DNA of 34,933 bases from Balneolia bacterium (GCA_022565795.1 JAIUMA010000033.1:1-34933); one strand, 5' to 3'; numbered from the stretch's first letter, positions 1-9,805 are shown. Translations and numbers: made by a program. Notes: generated by a model from the letters alone, not told the origin.

Positions 1-285
1 CTTCGGTCATGCTTACAGATGGTTCGGCCGAAGGAGATTTCTCGCATGATGCTTCGTTTGGCGTTTCGGTTGTAAAACGGCGTTCTGGTTTAGAAGTTCC
101 TCTTCAAATGAGCCGCGCTCGAAATGACGGTAAGGGGGTGCGGGGTTTCGGGTTTGGCGTTTGGCGTTCGGCGTTTGGATGGTATTCGTTTTAACTCTTG
201 TGTTTTTCAAACTTCATGAATCAGCTTGTTATCAGACATCATCTCCCCTAACACCTTTGGATTTTGGCACCATAGCGTGAGAGAA
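1..285. other. Non-coding left edge with short tandem and GC-rich repeats
   Basis: No convincing gene lies here; the short open frames have no family resemblance and overlap each other on both strands. Positions 146-178 hold a 7-base tandem repeat with unit TTTGGCG (copies TTTCGGG, TTTGGCG, TTTGGCG, TTCGGCG and a partial copy). Phrases such as gagatttctcgc and gcgctcgaaatgacg resemble dispersed intergenic repeats I associate with this bacterial group; that association is from memory and untested. The 3' end of the TonB receptor gene enters at 286. Confidence 0.5.
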
Positions 286-2655
286 TCAGAAATCCAGAAT
301 AATCCCAATCGTCGGTAGTATGGACGACTCGCTGAGCTGATCCACTCTTGTGAGAACCGGCTCCCCGTTTTCGGTTTCGAGCAGGAAACTTGGTTCGGAA
401 GGTGTATTCTGGGCAAAAACATTCTGAATCTCCAGATAGAGATCAAGCGAGAAGCGGCTAAAATTCCATTTGCGGTCCACGCGTATGTCCGTAGCGCTGA
501 ACAGGCCAAGGCGCTCATCACCCAGCCTTCCATAGTCAAAGGCAAAAGCGGGATAAAGCTCGATGCTTCGCTCCTCATCAATCGGGGCAAACGGGGTTCT
601 GCCGATGAATCGTGACCTCAGGCTGAACTCCCAGCTATCACCCAAACGGTATCCCCCGGTAAATGAAAGCAGATGACGGCTGTCCCAGGCGGACGGCAGA
701 AACTCGTTCCGATCCGTCCCGGTGAACTCGCTCCAGAACAGCGTATAGGCCAGAATGGCGTAATAATTGGTTTCGAACTTCTGCTGATAAAGGAATTCGA
801 CTCCGTAGGTGCGTCCACGACCGTCTGAGGTCACCGCCTCGTTTCCGAGCACCTCAAAACCCCCACCAAGATTCGCCAGACTTACGCCTTCAGCAATTGA
901 AACGGGATAGTCATCATACAGCTTGAGGAATCCTTCAATGCCGAATTTGGTGCTGGATCTCGGGAAAAACTCCATGCCCAGCGTTAGATGATCGGAGCGA
1001 ATGTAGGATGACCCCTGATTCACAAACTCACCACCCGGCTTGAACCCCAGCAGGTTGAGCGGCGGTTTTTTAAAGTAGCGACCGGCAGAGGTATTCAGTC
1101 GCCACCGGCCCTCATCATCGAGACGAAGGCTGGCAGCAGCGCGCGGAGAGAGCGTGCGCCAGATTTCATTTCCGGTATCCGTGAAGGTGTTGCCGTCGAA
1201 GCGTACGCCAGCGGTGAGATCCACACGGCCGTCAAGCACGGGTCGCGCCCACTGCAGAAATGCTCCGTAGCTCATGAAATCCAGACGGTCGTCAAAAGCA
1301 ACATTGGTATTGTCGTCAAAAAAATCATTCTCGAATCTATTCCATCGCAGGCTTATGCCGGTGTTCCAGGTGCTTTGCTCACCAAAATAGCGCAGCTCGG
1401 TCCGGGCTGTATTTCGCCATTCGGCAGCCGTGTTCTGCGAAAAGAGCCCGTCCTGATTCTCATTGTCACGGAAGCGACGAAAATCGTTGTAGAACCAGCT
1501 TGAGCTGAGGGTCGTCAGCCAAAAGCCATTACCCTCTGAAAGCCGGCTTCTCCAGCCAATTCCCGTGGTGTTCGTCTGCTGTTTGATGACGGGCACCTGC
1601 TCGAGAATAGCCTGCTGATTCGGATCGGCATCGCTTGGTACGTTTATCCGGAAGTCGTCGATAGAGCCGACTCCGGTGAGGTAGATGTCGTTTCGGCCGT
1701 CAATCCGGTGGTTGACCTTGTACTGGTAATCCCAGTAGTCAGGCAGGAAGGGCAGATCAATAAGCTGAAACAGTAGCTGCAGGTATGAGCGGCGAACAGA
1801 TGCAATGTAGGTGGTATTTGAGGAGGAATCATCACCCTTGAACAGCGGACCTTCACTTGTGAGTGCAGCCTCGCTGGCACCGACGCGGAAGTTGGTTCGG
1901 AATTCACGGTCGTTTCCTGTTCGCTGGTTAAACTGAAGCACACCGGACAGCGCGTTGGAATATCGTGCGCCGAACGCGCTTGTGCTCAGGTCCACGCCGT
2001 CAAAGAAGGAAACATTGAGAAGGCCCGCAGGTCCGCCGGCGCTTCCCTGAGTCGAAAAGTGGTTGATAGTCGGGATCTCAATTCCGTCTATGAAGTAGAC
2101 GTTCTCGTTTGGTGCTCCTCCGCGAATGATGACATCATTCCGGAATCCGCTTACCGAGCCTGAAACGCCGGGCAGGGATTGCACGACCTTTGCAATATCG
2201 CTGTTGCCGGCCGGATAAGTAGCAATTTCCTCAGGCGACAGCCGCCTGAACGAGGTCGGGCTTTCTACAGGGGTGCGGAAAGGTTCAGAGACCGAAAAGA
2301 CGACTTCATCCAGTTCTTCACCCGTTGGCTCCAGTTCAAAATTGATATCCCTGTTTCCTGCGGATCGTACAGATACGTTGATTCTCCGCTGCGGTTCATA
2401 GCCAACATAGGTTACCACAACCGTATAATTTCCAACGGGTATATCCCGGATGGTGTACTCGCCATCCAGATTGGTGCTGGCGCCCCGGCTGGTTCCTTCC
2501 AGACCCACATTAGCACCAATCAAAGGCTCGCCTGAGCGGGCATCGGTAACGCGGCCGGAAAGCGTGCCTGTAGACTGTGCTAGCACAAATTCAGCCATCA
2601 TAAAAAACAGAACAGAAATGAGGAAGCTGGTACGAAAGATAAATTGAAACATCAT
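286..2655 (-). CDS. TonB-dependent outer-membrane receptor with N-terminal carboxypeptidase-like domain
   Basis: This 789-residue outer-membrane protein should import an unidentified ligand using TonB energy. Residues 1-26 form a signal peptide ending ...FVLAQ. Residues about 28-110 form a carboxypeptidase regulatory-like beta-sandwich (GTLSGRVTDARSGEPLIGAN, then DGEYTIRDIPVGNYTV). A plug domain follows, with DVIIRGGAPNENVYFIDGIE near residues 175-195 and the typical YSNALSGVLQFN. The remainder is beta-barrel with alternating aromatic strands, ending in an aromatic residue (ILDF). This layout is typical of Bacteroidota SusC-like or siderophore-type receptors. No SusD partner is adjacent, so a glycan role is not supported. 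A second Met at codon 2 is an equally good start. It is transcribed divergently from the porin at 2880. The substrate is unknown. Confidence 0.93.
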   Translation of the reverse strand: MMFQFIFRTSFLISVLFFMMAEFVLAQSTGTLSGRVTDARSGEPLIGANVGLEGTSRGASTNLDGEYTIRDIPVGNYTVVVTYVGYEPQRRINVSVRSAGNRDINFELEPTGEELDEVVFSVSEPFRTPVESPTSFRRLSPEEIATYPAGNSDIAKVVQSLPGVSGSVSGFRNDVIIRGGAPNENVYFIDGIEIPTINHFSTQGSAGGPAGLLNVSFFDGVDLSTSAFGARYSNALSGVLQFNQRTGNDREFRTNFRVGASEAALTSEGPLFKGDDSSSNTTYIASVRRSYLQLLFQLIDLPFLPDYWDYQYKVNHRIDGRNDIYLTGVGSIDDFRINVPSDADPNQQAILEQVPVIKQQTNTTGIGWRSRLSEGNGFWLTTLSSSWFYNDFRRFRDNENQDGLFSQNTAAEWRNTARTELRYFGEQSTWNTGISLRWNRFENDFFDDNTNVAFDDRLDFMSYGAFLQWARPVLDGRVDLTAGVRFDGNTFTDTGNEIWRTLSPRAAASLRLDDEGRWRLNTSAGRYFKKPPLNLLGFKPGGEFVNQGSSYIRSDHLTLGMEFFPRSSTKFGIEGFLKLYDDYPVSIAEGVSLANLGGGFEVLGNEAVTSDGRGRTYGVEFLYQQKFETNYYAILAYTLFWSEFTGTDRNEFLPSAWDSRHLLSFTGGYRLGDSWEFSLRSRFIGRTPFAPIDEERSIELYPAFAFDYGRLGDERLGLFSATDIRVDRKWNFSRFSLDLYLEIQNVFAQNTPSEPSFLLETENGEPVLTRVDQLSESSILPTIGIILDF

Positions 2656-2879
2656 GTGATCTTTATTGAGAAGACTTCATACAAACGGAATGCTCTCTGC
2701 ATAGTCCGGAATTTAACTTTTAGACATTCTAAATCGTTCGCGGGTAACAGGTTCACCCTGTAAAAACATATTGAATAATATAGTTCACTCCTTTAAATGA
2801 ATGGTATATATTCGATTATAGTTAGTCTATTTCAGAGGGTGATGCCGGCAAGAAGGCATCTTATTAATAAACTTAATTT
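2656..2879. promoter_or_regulatory. Divergent promoter region between TonB receptor and porin
   Basis: This 224-base AT-rich gap separates two divergent outer-membrane protein genes and must hold both promoters. A 6-bp hairpin (GATGCC at 2841-2846, GGCATC at 2855-2860, 8-base loop) lies in the presumed leader of the porin mRNA, about 20 bases before its ATG. The stretch just before the porin start is A/T-rich with no purine Shine-Dalgarno, as is usual in Bacteroidota. I could not fix a promoter with confidence. Confidence 0.45.
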
Positions 2880-3908
2880 ATGGGTATGACAAAGATCTTA
2901 CTATCCTTTTTTGTGATGGCTTTAGTAGCCGTTTCAGGCGCACAGGCGCAGCAATCAGACAACTCAGAACCGCTGGCAGATCAGCTAACCGATCGACTAA
3001 AAAGTGATGTGTTTTCGCTCGGAATTCTCTCACAATCTGTATTCACCTTTTCTTTCGAGGATGATAATTTCAACGGGGGACGGGCTTTCGACCTTGGTGC
3101 TCAGCGCGTGGATATGCGCGGCACGCTTGATGGCTCCTTCACCTATCGGATGCAGCTTGAGTTTCGAAACAATCCGGCTATTTTAGACGCACAGGTCGGC
3201 TATATCTACTCCGACAAGTTTCGCGTGGTTGCCGGAGCGTTTAAACCGTTTACGAGTATTGATCTGGATCCAAGTCCGGGCGACACCGATTTCCTGAACC
3301 GGGCCCAGCATGTCGGCGCCATGATGAACAATCGTGAAATTGGCGTAACGGCTATCGGGGACGGAGAAAACTTCAGCTACCGTATTGGTATGTATAACGG
3401 AACCCGACTCACACGCCAAAACGATAACAGATTTATGTATACTGCCCGACTTGCCTATACAACTGATCTCGAAGGCGGTATTTTTGAAGGTGGTATCAGC
3501 GCATTTCTGGACCAGACGCGCAACAGCCCGGTAGGGAACTCCGGACTTAATTCAGCCGAAGACCGCTTCCTTTATGGCGGGCACATCAAGTTCGACAGCG
3601 ATACGTTCTTCGCACGTGCCGAGTTCCTCCAAACCCGCTTTGATGCGGTACAACTGGCCGGTGAAGAAGAGACCATTACCGGATTTTTCGCCACGCTGGG
3701 CTACATCATAAATCCAAAAAATGAAGTTTTGGGCCGTTTCGACTATCTCGGCTATGACCTGCTCGACACGAACACCAACCTGTTCACTATCGGCTGGAAT
3801 CATCAGGCTACCCGAATGTTCAGCTTCGGAGTGAATCTGCTCATCGAAACCGATGACAGCGATGACACCCGTTCTGGCCTGGCCGGACAAATGCAGTTCC
3901 AGTTCTGA
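2880..3908 (+). CDS. Porin of the phosphate-selective OprO/OprP type
   Basis: A 342-residue outer-membrane beta-barrel. Residues 1-23 are a signal peptide (hydrophobic core, cleavage after AQA). The mature protein has features of the OprO/OprP porin family: RVDMRGTLDGSFTYRMQLEF near residues 76-95, then DAQVGYIYSDKFRVVAGAFKPFTSID near 103-128, which matches the family pattern of an early strand, a 'K.P..' turn and a following RAQHVG segment. It ends QMQFQF with a terminal Phe, the usual outer-membrane assembly signal. The real substrate cannot be read from sequence; phosphate or another anion is the family expectation. It is followed by a strong hairpin terminator and faces a dicarboxylate symporter, so an anion-uptake pairing is possible but is inference. 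Confidence 0.8.
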   Translation: MGMTKILLSFFVMALVAVSGAQAQQSDNSEPLADQLTDRLKSDVFSLGILSQSVFTFSFEDDNFNGGRAFDLGAQRVDMRGTLDGSFTYRMQLEFRNNPAILDAQVGYIYSDKFRVVAGAFKPFTSIDLDPSPGDTDFLNRAQHVGAMMNNREIGVTAIGDGENFSYRIGMYNGTRLTRQNDNRFMYTARLAYTTDLEGGIFEGGISAFLDQTRNSPVGNSGLNSAEDRFLYGGHIKFDSDTFFARAEFLQTRFDAVQLAGEEETITGFFATLGYIINPKNEVLGRFDYLGYDLLDTNTNLFTIGWNHQATRMFSFGVNLLIETDDSDDTRSGLAGQMQFQF

Positions 3909-3931
3909 TTGCTTAACGAACGATATCGATT

Positions 3932-3967
3932 GGAATCTGTGGCCAGGAACTTCAGGCCACAGATTCC
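3932..3967. terminator. Bidirectional hairpin between convergent genes
   Basis: A perfect 13-bp inverted repeat (GGAATCTGTGGCC at 3932-3944 and GGCCACAGATTCC at 3955-3967) with a 10-base loop lies between the stop of the porin (+) and the stop of the symporter (-). The position between convergent genes and the stem strength fit a two-way terminator, although there is no clean U-run on the plus side. Confidence 0.75.
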
Positions 3968-4004
3968 GCAATCTTAACATTCCCCACTGTTCACTGCTTA
4001 CTGA

Positions 4005-5483
4005 TCACTGATACAGGTCAACCCCAAACACGATGCCAATCAGCAGATAAATGGCGATAGTAATGACTGCTACCATAATCAGGTTGAGCGTGAACCCAGC
4101 CCGAGCCATTTGCGGAATGCTTACGAGTCCGCTTCCGTAAACAATCGCGTTTGGAGGCGTTGCTACCGGAAGCATGAACGCGCAGCTTGCACCTATAGCG
4201 GCCGGTATTGCGAGAACCATGGGGTCGTAGCCCATCATAATGGCAACCGACGCCAGAATTGGAAGGAAGGCCGCTGCAGTAGCCGTGTTGCTCGTTATCT
4301 CCGTGAGAAAAATAATGACCAGCAGCGAAACCAGAAGCAGTACAAATATCGGAATGAACTCAAGATGACTAATTGTCATCCCTATCCACTCGGCCAGCCC
4401 GGTACTCGTAATGGCAGCTGCCAGACTTAGCCCGCCCCCAAACAGGATTAATACCTCCCAGGGCAGTCGCTTCGCATCTTCCCAGTTCAGCACAAATTCG
4501 AACTTTTTGAAGTTCACCGGTAGCAGGAACATCAGAACAGCGCCGGCTATGGCAATTCCGGTATCTGAAATGTTGGGGATGGTGCCCTCAAGCAGCGGAC
4601 GTGTAATCCAAAGCGTAGCTGTTGTAACAAATACCACCGCCACCATTTTCTCTTCACGCGTCATTTTCCCGGCGCTTTCAAGCTCTTCTCGAATGACATC
4701 ATCACCGCCTGGAATCTCTTTGATTTTTATTGGATAAAGCACTTTGGTGAGCATCAGATAGACGAGGGGCAGTGCTATAATTACGATCGGAATACCGAGC
4801 ATCATCCACTGGGCAAAACCGATATCCACATCGTAATTATCGAGCATGTAACCGGCCATCAGCGCGTTTGGAGGCGTGCCAATCAGCGTGCCGATTCCAC
4901 CCACGTTACAGGCATAGGCAAGACACAGGAGCATCACCATACCAAAGTTTGTCTGAAGGTCACCTTTACTGATGTCCTTTTCGCGCTCAACCAGACGTAT
5001 AATTGACAGCGCAATCGGAAGCATCATCATCGCGGTGGCTGTATTGCTCACCCACATGCTCAAAAAGGCTGCAGACAGCATAAAACCAATAATTACCGAT
5101 GATGGCTTCGTGCCCACGAGCATCACGATGTTAAGGGCCATTCTTCTGTGCAGATTTGTTCGCTCGAGCGCCAGCGCAATAATAAATCCGCCCATGAACA
5201 GATAGATGAGCGGGTTCGCGAACGGGCTGGTCGCATCGGCCACGGAGCCTACTTCAAGGATTGGAAAAAGGATGATGGGCAACAGCGCGGTGGCAGGAAT
5301 CGGGATAGCTTCGCTTACCCACCAAATCGACATCAGCGCCGCAACGCCGGCCACATTCCAGGCTTCGGCGGTAAGGCCCTCGGGCGGAGCCGAAAAATAG
5401 ACAAGCAAGAAAACAACCGGGCCGGCAACAAGGCCGATTTTATTGAAGAGATACTGGATACGCTGCTTCTTCTCTTTGGTCAT
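4005..5483 (-). CDS. SLC13/DASS family sodium-coupled anion (dicarboxylate) symporter
   Basis: A 492-residue inner-membrane transporter with about 11-13 hydrophobic segments. Members of the DASS family take up succinate, malate, fumarate or related anions with sodium. The two family hallmarks are visible: SNTATAMMMLPIALS in the first half and EITSNTATAAAFLPIL in the second, the duplicated Ser-Asn-Thr motifs that form the sodium and substrate sites. The motif GGIGTLIGTPPNALMAGYM and its later counterpart ATPPNAIVYGSG are also typical. I chose the ATG at 5483 over the upstream GTG at 5501 because AGGGAG sits six to seven bases before the ATG. It is convergent with the porin. Sulfate or tricarboxylates remain possible substrates. 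Confidence 0.9.
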   Translation of the reverse strand: MTKEKKQRIQYLFNKIGLVAGPVVFLLVYFSAPPEGLTAEAWNVAGVAALMSIWWVSEAIPIPATALLPIILFPILEVGSVADATSPFANPLIYLFMGGFIIALALERTNLHRRMALNIVMLVGTKPSSVIIGFMLSAAFLSMWVSNTATAMMMLPIALSIIRLVEREKDISKGDLQTNFGMVMLLCLAYACNVGGIGTLIGTPPNALMAGYMLDNYDVDIGFAQWMMLGIPIVIIALPLVYLMLTKVLYPIKIKEIPGGDDVIREELESAGKMTREEKMVAVVFVTTATLWITRPLLEGTIPNISDTGIAIAGAVLMFLLPVNFKKFEFVLNWEDAKRLPWEVLILFGGGLSLAAAITSTGLAEWIGMTISHLEFIPIFVLLLVSLLVIIFLTEITSNTATAAAFLPILASVAIMMGYDPMVLAIPAAIGASCAFMLPVATPPNAIVYGSGLVSIPQMARAGFTLNLIMVAVITIAIYLLIGIVFGVDLYQ

Positions 5484-5739
5484 AACGTTCTCCCTTTGCA
5501 CGGTAAATTGGTGGCTTCACACCAGCCGGGTGCAGATTATTTTTGAAGGATATTAACCATTTTCACAACTACTCCTGCTTCTTTTCAAAAGATACAAAAC
5601 CGCCCCGTCAAATGCCCGAAATCTGTGATGATAATGGTCACGCACCGGAACGTAAATTGGCTTCAAAATGTCTGTTTTTATTATGTATACTTTCAATAGG
5701 CATGCTAGACCTTCATAAAGCATTTGTAAACTCCCAACC

Positions 5740-8334
5740 ATGACGCTTTCCTGCATAATGAGATTTTATTTTCTGCCCGCTTTACTGATTTCCACTTTGC
5801 TACTTCTGCCAGTCCATCTCTATGGCCAGCAATCCCTTCACCTTGAGGTAAACAGCCCGCTTTCGGATGGTTCCTCCCTCACACCTCAGGCCCAATTATC
5901 CTTCACCCTGCAAACCAGAGCGCTCGGAATCGACTTTGGGTTGCTTCATTCTGATGCCGTCTCAGCGGATTCGAAGCTTGATGTTTCCCTGTTCGACAAC
6001 ACATCCGTCACCTTTGAAGTAAGCCGCCTGAGTTCGCATTTAAATCAGACGCAATCTGCCATCACAAAAGCAGTGGACGGCCGATCCGTGTACATGGTTT
6101 CCGCCTGGCAGGATGAGCGCTACGCCTCGAATATTATCGACTATGAGAATGGGCGTTTCTACACCATTCGGTACAGCGATGAGCATGGAGTTCACCTGCT
6201 TAGTGAAATCAGCTACGAGCAGATGGACGTGCTTCAATGCGGGTTGGACCATTCTGCTATGGACAAGCAGCACGAGATGATGCACCTGGCCGGTGAGGGC
6301 AGACCGGTTCCATTTCCCCAAATCCCAACCGAGCTTCTGGATGAAACTACCGCAACAATCGATGTCATGCTCGTTTACACTCCCTTTGCTGCACAGTGGG
6401 CTCAGGCCAATGAAGGCGGTATCGACGTGTCGGTTTCGCTAATGATGGCGATGTCGCAGCTTGCGATGGACCTTAGCGAAATCGATCTTGAGTTCCGCCT
6501 CGTCGCCCTGAAAGAAGTGGATTATGATGAAAGAGACGAGTCAAGCCTCACCCACATCCAGCGTCTTACGGCAGGACCACATCTTGATCTTGGCGAGGAG
6601 TTTTCAGGCTACATGGAGGAAGTGCACGAATACCGGGATCAGTACGGAGCAGACCTCGTTGGAATGCTGGCAGTAATCAGTGATGTGGGCGGGCTAGCCT
6701 GGATTTTGAATAACCCTCAGGGCCTGCCCGACTTCGGCTTTTCCTTCAACCGTATACAGCAGCTCACCCGGACCTTTACCCTGGTTCATGAGTTCGGGCA
6801 TAATTTCGGGAGCAATCACAGCCGGCTGCAAAATTCGAATCCGGCACCGGAGGCAGGCGGACTTTTTGAGTACTCTACCGGCTGGCGATGGACCGGTGAT
6901 AACGGCACCAGCTACGCCTCGGTAATGGCCTACAACGAGGGCTCCATACCCGCGCCCGTATTTTCCAGTCCGGATTTGAGCTGGGGTGGCGGTCAGGCCG
7001 GCACTCTGAACGACCCGACCGGTCCGGCGGATAACGCCCGCTCCATTCAGGAAATCAGGCATGTGATAGCCGGCTACAGAGCGAACGTCACAGACCCGCC
7101 GGTGTTCAGCGTATCAGACCCGCTCATCACCATTGAGCTATTACCGGGCGAGGAGATCAGCTGGCCGTTTTTCGTCGAAAACAGCGGTGATGGCAGACTC
7201 AACTGGCGGCTCGGATTGGATTCTAATGAAGGGCAGTATGAGTCAGGCGACGTCTTCCAATCATACAATTTTACAGCTGGTGAAGGCTTTCCGCAGGGAA
7301 GCCATATGAGCCTTAACGGCTGGACCGCTATTCCGGGCAACGGCAGCTACAGCTTTGAGATCAGTGATAAAAACCCTTCTTCCGGGCAGACACATCTCAG
7401 GCTTCCGCCAGCCGAGGGTGACTGGGCCGGCATTGCCGGACCCGCACTCGAGGGCCTCAGCTCATCCTACGAAGTTTCTTTTGATGTCTACTTTCCGGAA
7501 AATCTCTTCTTTTCTATCTATATGACTGCTGAGCGGCAGAGCGTGCGTATGTTTCTGCGTTCAGGCTCCATTGATTTGGTGCACAGCACAGTCGACTTCG
7601 GAGTCACGCAGCAATCCATCCAATACAATCATAAACGGGACGCATACAGACGCGTGAACCTGGTCGTGCTCACCAATCGTAACGAAGTTATCCTGCGGTA
7701 TGATGATGAAGAGATTGCACGCTTCGTTAGCGACAACGACATCATTATGCCGGAGCGGATCATGTTTTTCACGCAGAGCGGCACCGGTCAGTTTATCGAT
7801 GCCCCGGTTGATATCGACAATCTTGTTCTGCGGGAGTTCGACCCGAACATGGAGTGGATTGCCCCTATTGGGAAGCAGGCGGGCTCACTTGCCGGAGGTG
7901 AATCTGAAATGATTGAGCTTAACATTCAGGCCAGGGATCTTGATTTTGGACTCTATCGAAAAGAGCTGGTTTTCAGCAGTGATGATTTTCGGAACCCAAC
8001 TTTTACCGTTCCGGTTGAAGTCATCATTACGGATACGCCTACTTCAGCACCGGATTATGATCAGATTCCGGACCGCATCACTCTTTCGCAAAACTATCCG
8101 AATCCCTTCAACCCTTCCACAACGATAAGCTTCACAATAAATGAAGGCACCGATGCGAGGTTGGACGTCTATACCATTCAGGGGCAGCGCGTAGCCACAA
8201 TTGCCGACGGATTTTACTCCGCGGGTACGCATAGCATCAGCTTTGACGCCTCACGTCTGGCAAGCGGGATGTACATCTATCGCCTGCGAAGCGGTGCCGA
8301 AACCCTTTCGCGCACAATGATGTTGCTAAAGTAG
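5740..8334 (+). CDS. Secreted metzincin metalloprotease with type IX secretion sorting domain
   Basis: An 864-residue exported zinc protease. An N-terminal signal peptide (best from the internal Met at 5758: MRFYFLPALLISTLLLLP) is followed by a pro-region of about 180 residues. The catalytic domain (about residues 205-450) has the metzincin zinc motif HEFGHNFGSNH at about residues 350-360 and a Met-turn VMAY near 394. Beta-sandwich modules follow: an ASH/HYDIN-like segment near 460-490, a lectin-like fold near 500-690, and a second sandwich near 720-765. The last 80 residues are a classic T9SS type A sorting domain: NYPNPFNPSTTISF, then LDVYTIQGQRV, then SGMYIYRLRSG, ending MLLK. It should be secreted or surface-attached through T9SS, whose genes are not in this window. 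The substrate is unknown. Confidence 0.9.
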   Translation: MTLSCIMRFYFLPALLISTLLLLPVHLYGQQSLHLEVNSPLSDGSSLTPQAQLSFTLQTRALGIDFGLLHSDAVSADSKLDVSLFDNTSVTFEVSRLSSHLNQTQSAITKAVDGRSVYMVSAWQDERYASNIIDYENGRFYTIRYSDEHGVHLLSEISYEQMDVLQCGLDHSAMDKQHEMMHLAGEGRPVPFPQIPTELLDETTATIDVMLVYTPFAAQWAQANEGGIDVSVSLMMAMSQLAMDLSEIDLEFRLVALKEVDYDERDESSLTHIQRLTAGPHLDLGEEFSGYMEEVHEYRDQYGADLVGMLAVISDVGGLAWILNNPQGLPDFGFSFNRIQQLTRTFTLVHEFGHNFGSNHSRLQNSNPAPEAGGLFEYSTGWRWTGDNGTSYASVMAYNEGSIPAPVFSSPDLSWGGGQAGTLNDPTGPADNARSIQEIRHVIAGYRANVTDPPVFSVSDPLITIELLPGEEISWPFFVENSGDGRLNWRLGLDSNEGQYESGDVFQSYNFTAGEGFPQGSHMSLNGWTAIPGNGSYSFEISDKNPSSGQTHLRLPPAEGDWAGIAGPALEGLSSSYEVSFDVYFPENLFFSIYMTAERQSVRMFLRSGSIDLVHSTVDFGVTQQSIQYNHKRDAYRRVNLVVLTNRNEVILRYDDEEIARFVSDNDIIMPERIMFFTQSGTGQFIDAPVDIDNLVLREFDPNMEWIAPIGKQAGSLAGGESEMIELNIQARDLDFGLYRKELVFSSDDFRNPTFTVPVEVIITDTPTSAPDYDQIPDRITLSQNYPNPFNPSTTISFTINEGTDARLDVYTIQGQRVATIADGFYSAGTHSISFDASRLASGMYIYRLRSGAETLSRTMMLLK

Positions 8335-8406
8335 ATCCGGAATCTTTTCCTTATTGAACCAAAGCCTGTATCACCAGCTGTATTAACCTTCAACCGATGT
8401 GCCTCT

Positions 8407-8928
8407 ATGCTGTCTGCAAATAGTTTTCTTACCACACTTCTTTTATCATTTTCGCTTCTTTTTCTGAGCGCCTGCGGAGGCGACACGCAGCCGGATGCCG
8501 CTGAGCCACCCGTTTTTGAGGATTCAGAGATTCCTGATGGAGTAGATTTGCCCGACCGCACCGAGGCAATTAACGACTTTACGGATCAGGCGCATCTGCT
8601 TATTTCAGGGAGTGAAGATCTTGAACCCGGTGAAATGCTTGCTATGGCCCTGCCTGAACCTGCCGGCAGGGTTTCATTCATCATACAGCGTAATAATCCG
8701 GAGGGTGACAACATCCGAAAGATAGAGGGGGCTGTAGCTGCACCGCACGGCGGTTTTTTCGAAATTGAAGTTCGGTATGGACAGCTTAGGGGCTACATTC
8801 AAACCAACAATCCGCGCACGGCTCATAATATTTATCATCAGGCGGATATGGATACCTACGAGCTCATTCCGGTAACCGACCGCGACCAAATCGACGGAGG
8901 CGCCCTGCTCGACCCGCCGGTGAATTGA
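8407..8928 (+). CDS. Small lipoprotein of unknown function
   Basis: A 173-residue predicted lipoprotein. The leader has a hydrophobic core and the lipobox LFLSAC at about residues 19-24, followed by an acidic flexible linker (GGDTQPDAAEPPVFEDSE). The remaining part is predicted to be a small beta-rich domain (GRVSFIIQRN, IEGAVAAPHGGFFEIEVRYGQLRGYIQ) rich in Asp and Asn. I do not recognise a family. It starts 72 bases after the protease stop on the same strand and could share its transcript. The hydrophobic leader gives good confidence that the gene is real. Confidence 0.75.
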   Translation: MLSANSFLTTLLLSFSLLFLSACGGDTQPDAAEPPVFEDSEIPDGVDLPDRTEAINDFTDQAHLLISGSEDLEPGEMLAMALPEPAGRVSFIIQRNNPEGDNIRKIEGAVAAPHGGFFEIEVRYGQLRGYIQTNNPRTAHNIYHQADMDTYELIPVTDRDQIDGGALLDPPVN

Positions 8929-9395
8929 TGAAAGCAAAACATCAATAACGGATATCCGAAAATTTCGAAGTCAGGCGCTCAATTAATTATAGTGTTTAGC
9001 ACAAAGACTAACTTTGCCGTCTGATTTATCAAATGTGATGAAGTGCGTCTGTGAAAACAGATCTGGCATCGCTGAGGGGCTAAAGCCCGGTTTATTTAGA
9101 TGCACAACCGTTGGCTGAAGTCAACGGCAATGTATAATTGAAAAGAAAAGCTTTTCAAAAGATGGAGCTTTCCCCACTAAACTCAGGTAATTGTCAAAAG
9201 CCGATTAATTTTCCCCTTGTACATTCCGGGATTAAGTAGAGGGTTAAGTCAAAAAATCCACCAGAGCCTGCGGCAAAATCGTGACCTGCTATTGCAATCA
9301 AAACAGCTTAAACACTAAAGCACTTGTTCTTTGAGCCACGACTTAAATTGAATATTAAGAGCATTCAAACAGCAACGCGACACCCCCGCTTGTTT
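8929..9395. repeat. Intergenic region with a tandem pair of REP-like hairpins
   Basis: No gene is seen in these 467 bases. Two hairpins lie close together: GGGCT/AGCCC with a 2-base loop at 9077-9088, and CCGTTG/CAACGG at 9108-9127, whose arms are extended by a G-T pair and CT/AG to a 2-base loop. The shared core 'GGCT(A/G)AAG' is the signature of a dispersed palindromic element family I have seen in many bacterial intergenic regions. They sit between a plus-strand gene and the 3' end of the minus-strand block, where they could also act as terminators. A palindrome GAAAAGCTTTTC follows near 9145. Confidence 0.55.
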
Positions 9396-9710
9396 CTACA
9401 CCGACGAATCGAACACTTTAATGCCAGTCCAGTATTGTTTGAAGTCGGAAATAAACTGCTGATGAAGCTCGTGTTTCTGATAGGCTTCAAGATCGGCTTC
9501 ATCCTGGAACAGCATATGAAGACTCATGCCGTAGCTGTTATCTACTACGTCACGCTCGATACCGGCGGGCGGACCAGCGAAGGTCAGCTGCACAACCGGG
9601 AGCTTGTTGTTCAGGTCGAAAATTCGCTCGCGCTGCTTTTCAAAAATATCATCCGGGGCATCTTCCGTGAAATAGAAGTAGACCGAATGCAAAATCATAG
9701 ACTGCTTCAT
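9396..9710 (-). CDS. Dabb-family (stress-responsive A/B barrel) protein
   Basis: A 104-residue cytoplasmic protein of the dimeric ferredoxin-like alpha-beta barrel fold. The start ILHSVYFYFTEDAPDDIFEKQRERI, the central GIERDVVDNSYGMSLHMLFQDEADLEAYQKHELHQQFI and the C-terminal VFD are characteristic of Dabb domains (strand beginning with His, then a helix, then the 'Y.....H' segment). The family has no single known reaction; members include small dimeric enzymes and stress proteins. An upstream TTG at 9761 opens the frame further, but the ATG at 9710, or at 9698, gives the normal family N-terminus. It is the last gene of the minus-strand run, 95 bases from the previous one. Confidence 0.8.
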   Translation of the reverse strand: MKQSMILHSVYFYFTEDAPDDIFEKQRERIFDLNNKLPVVQLTFAGPPAGIERDVVDNSYGMSLHMLFQDEADLEAYQKHELHQQFISDFKQYWTGIKVFDSSV

Positions 9711-9805
9711 CTGCGGATCTCTGTTTAGTTTGAAAGTCTCTGAAAGGCTCAATTTAGCCAAATGGCCTTAAGTTGCAAAACAGTCCCGCTGAAGTTTTTA
9801 CAGCC

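Noticed and set aside
9-590. Short overlapping frames at the left end on both strands
   Set aside because: They overlap each other and the TonB receptor, have no domain features or ribosome-binding sites, and the region is repetitive.
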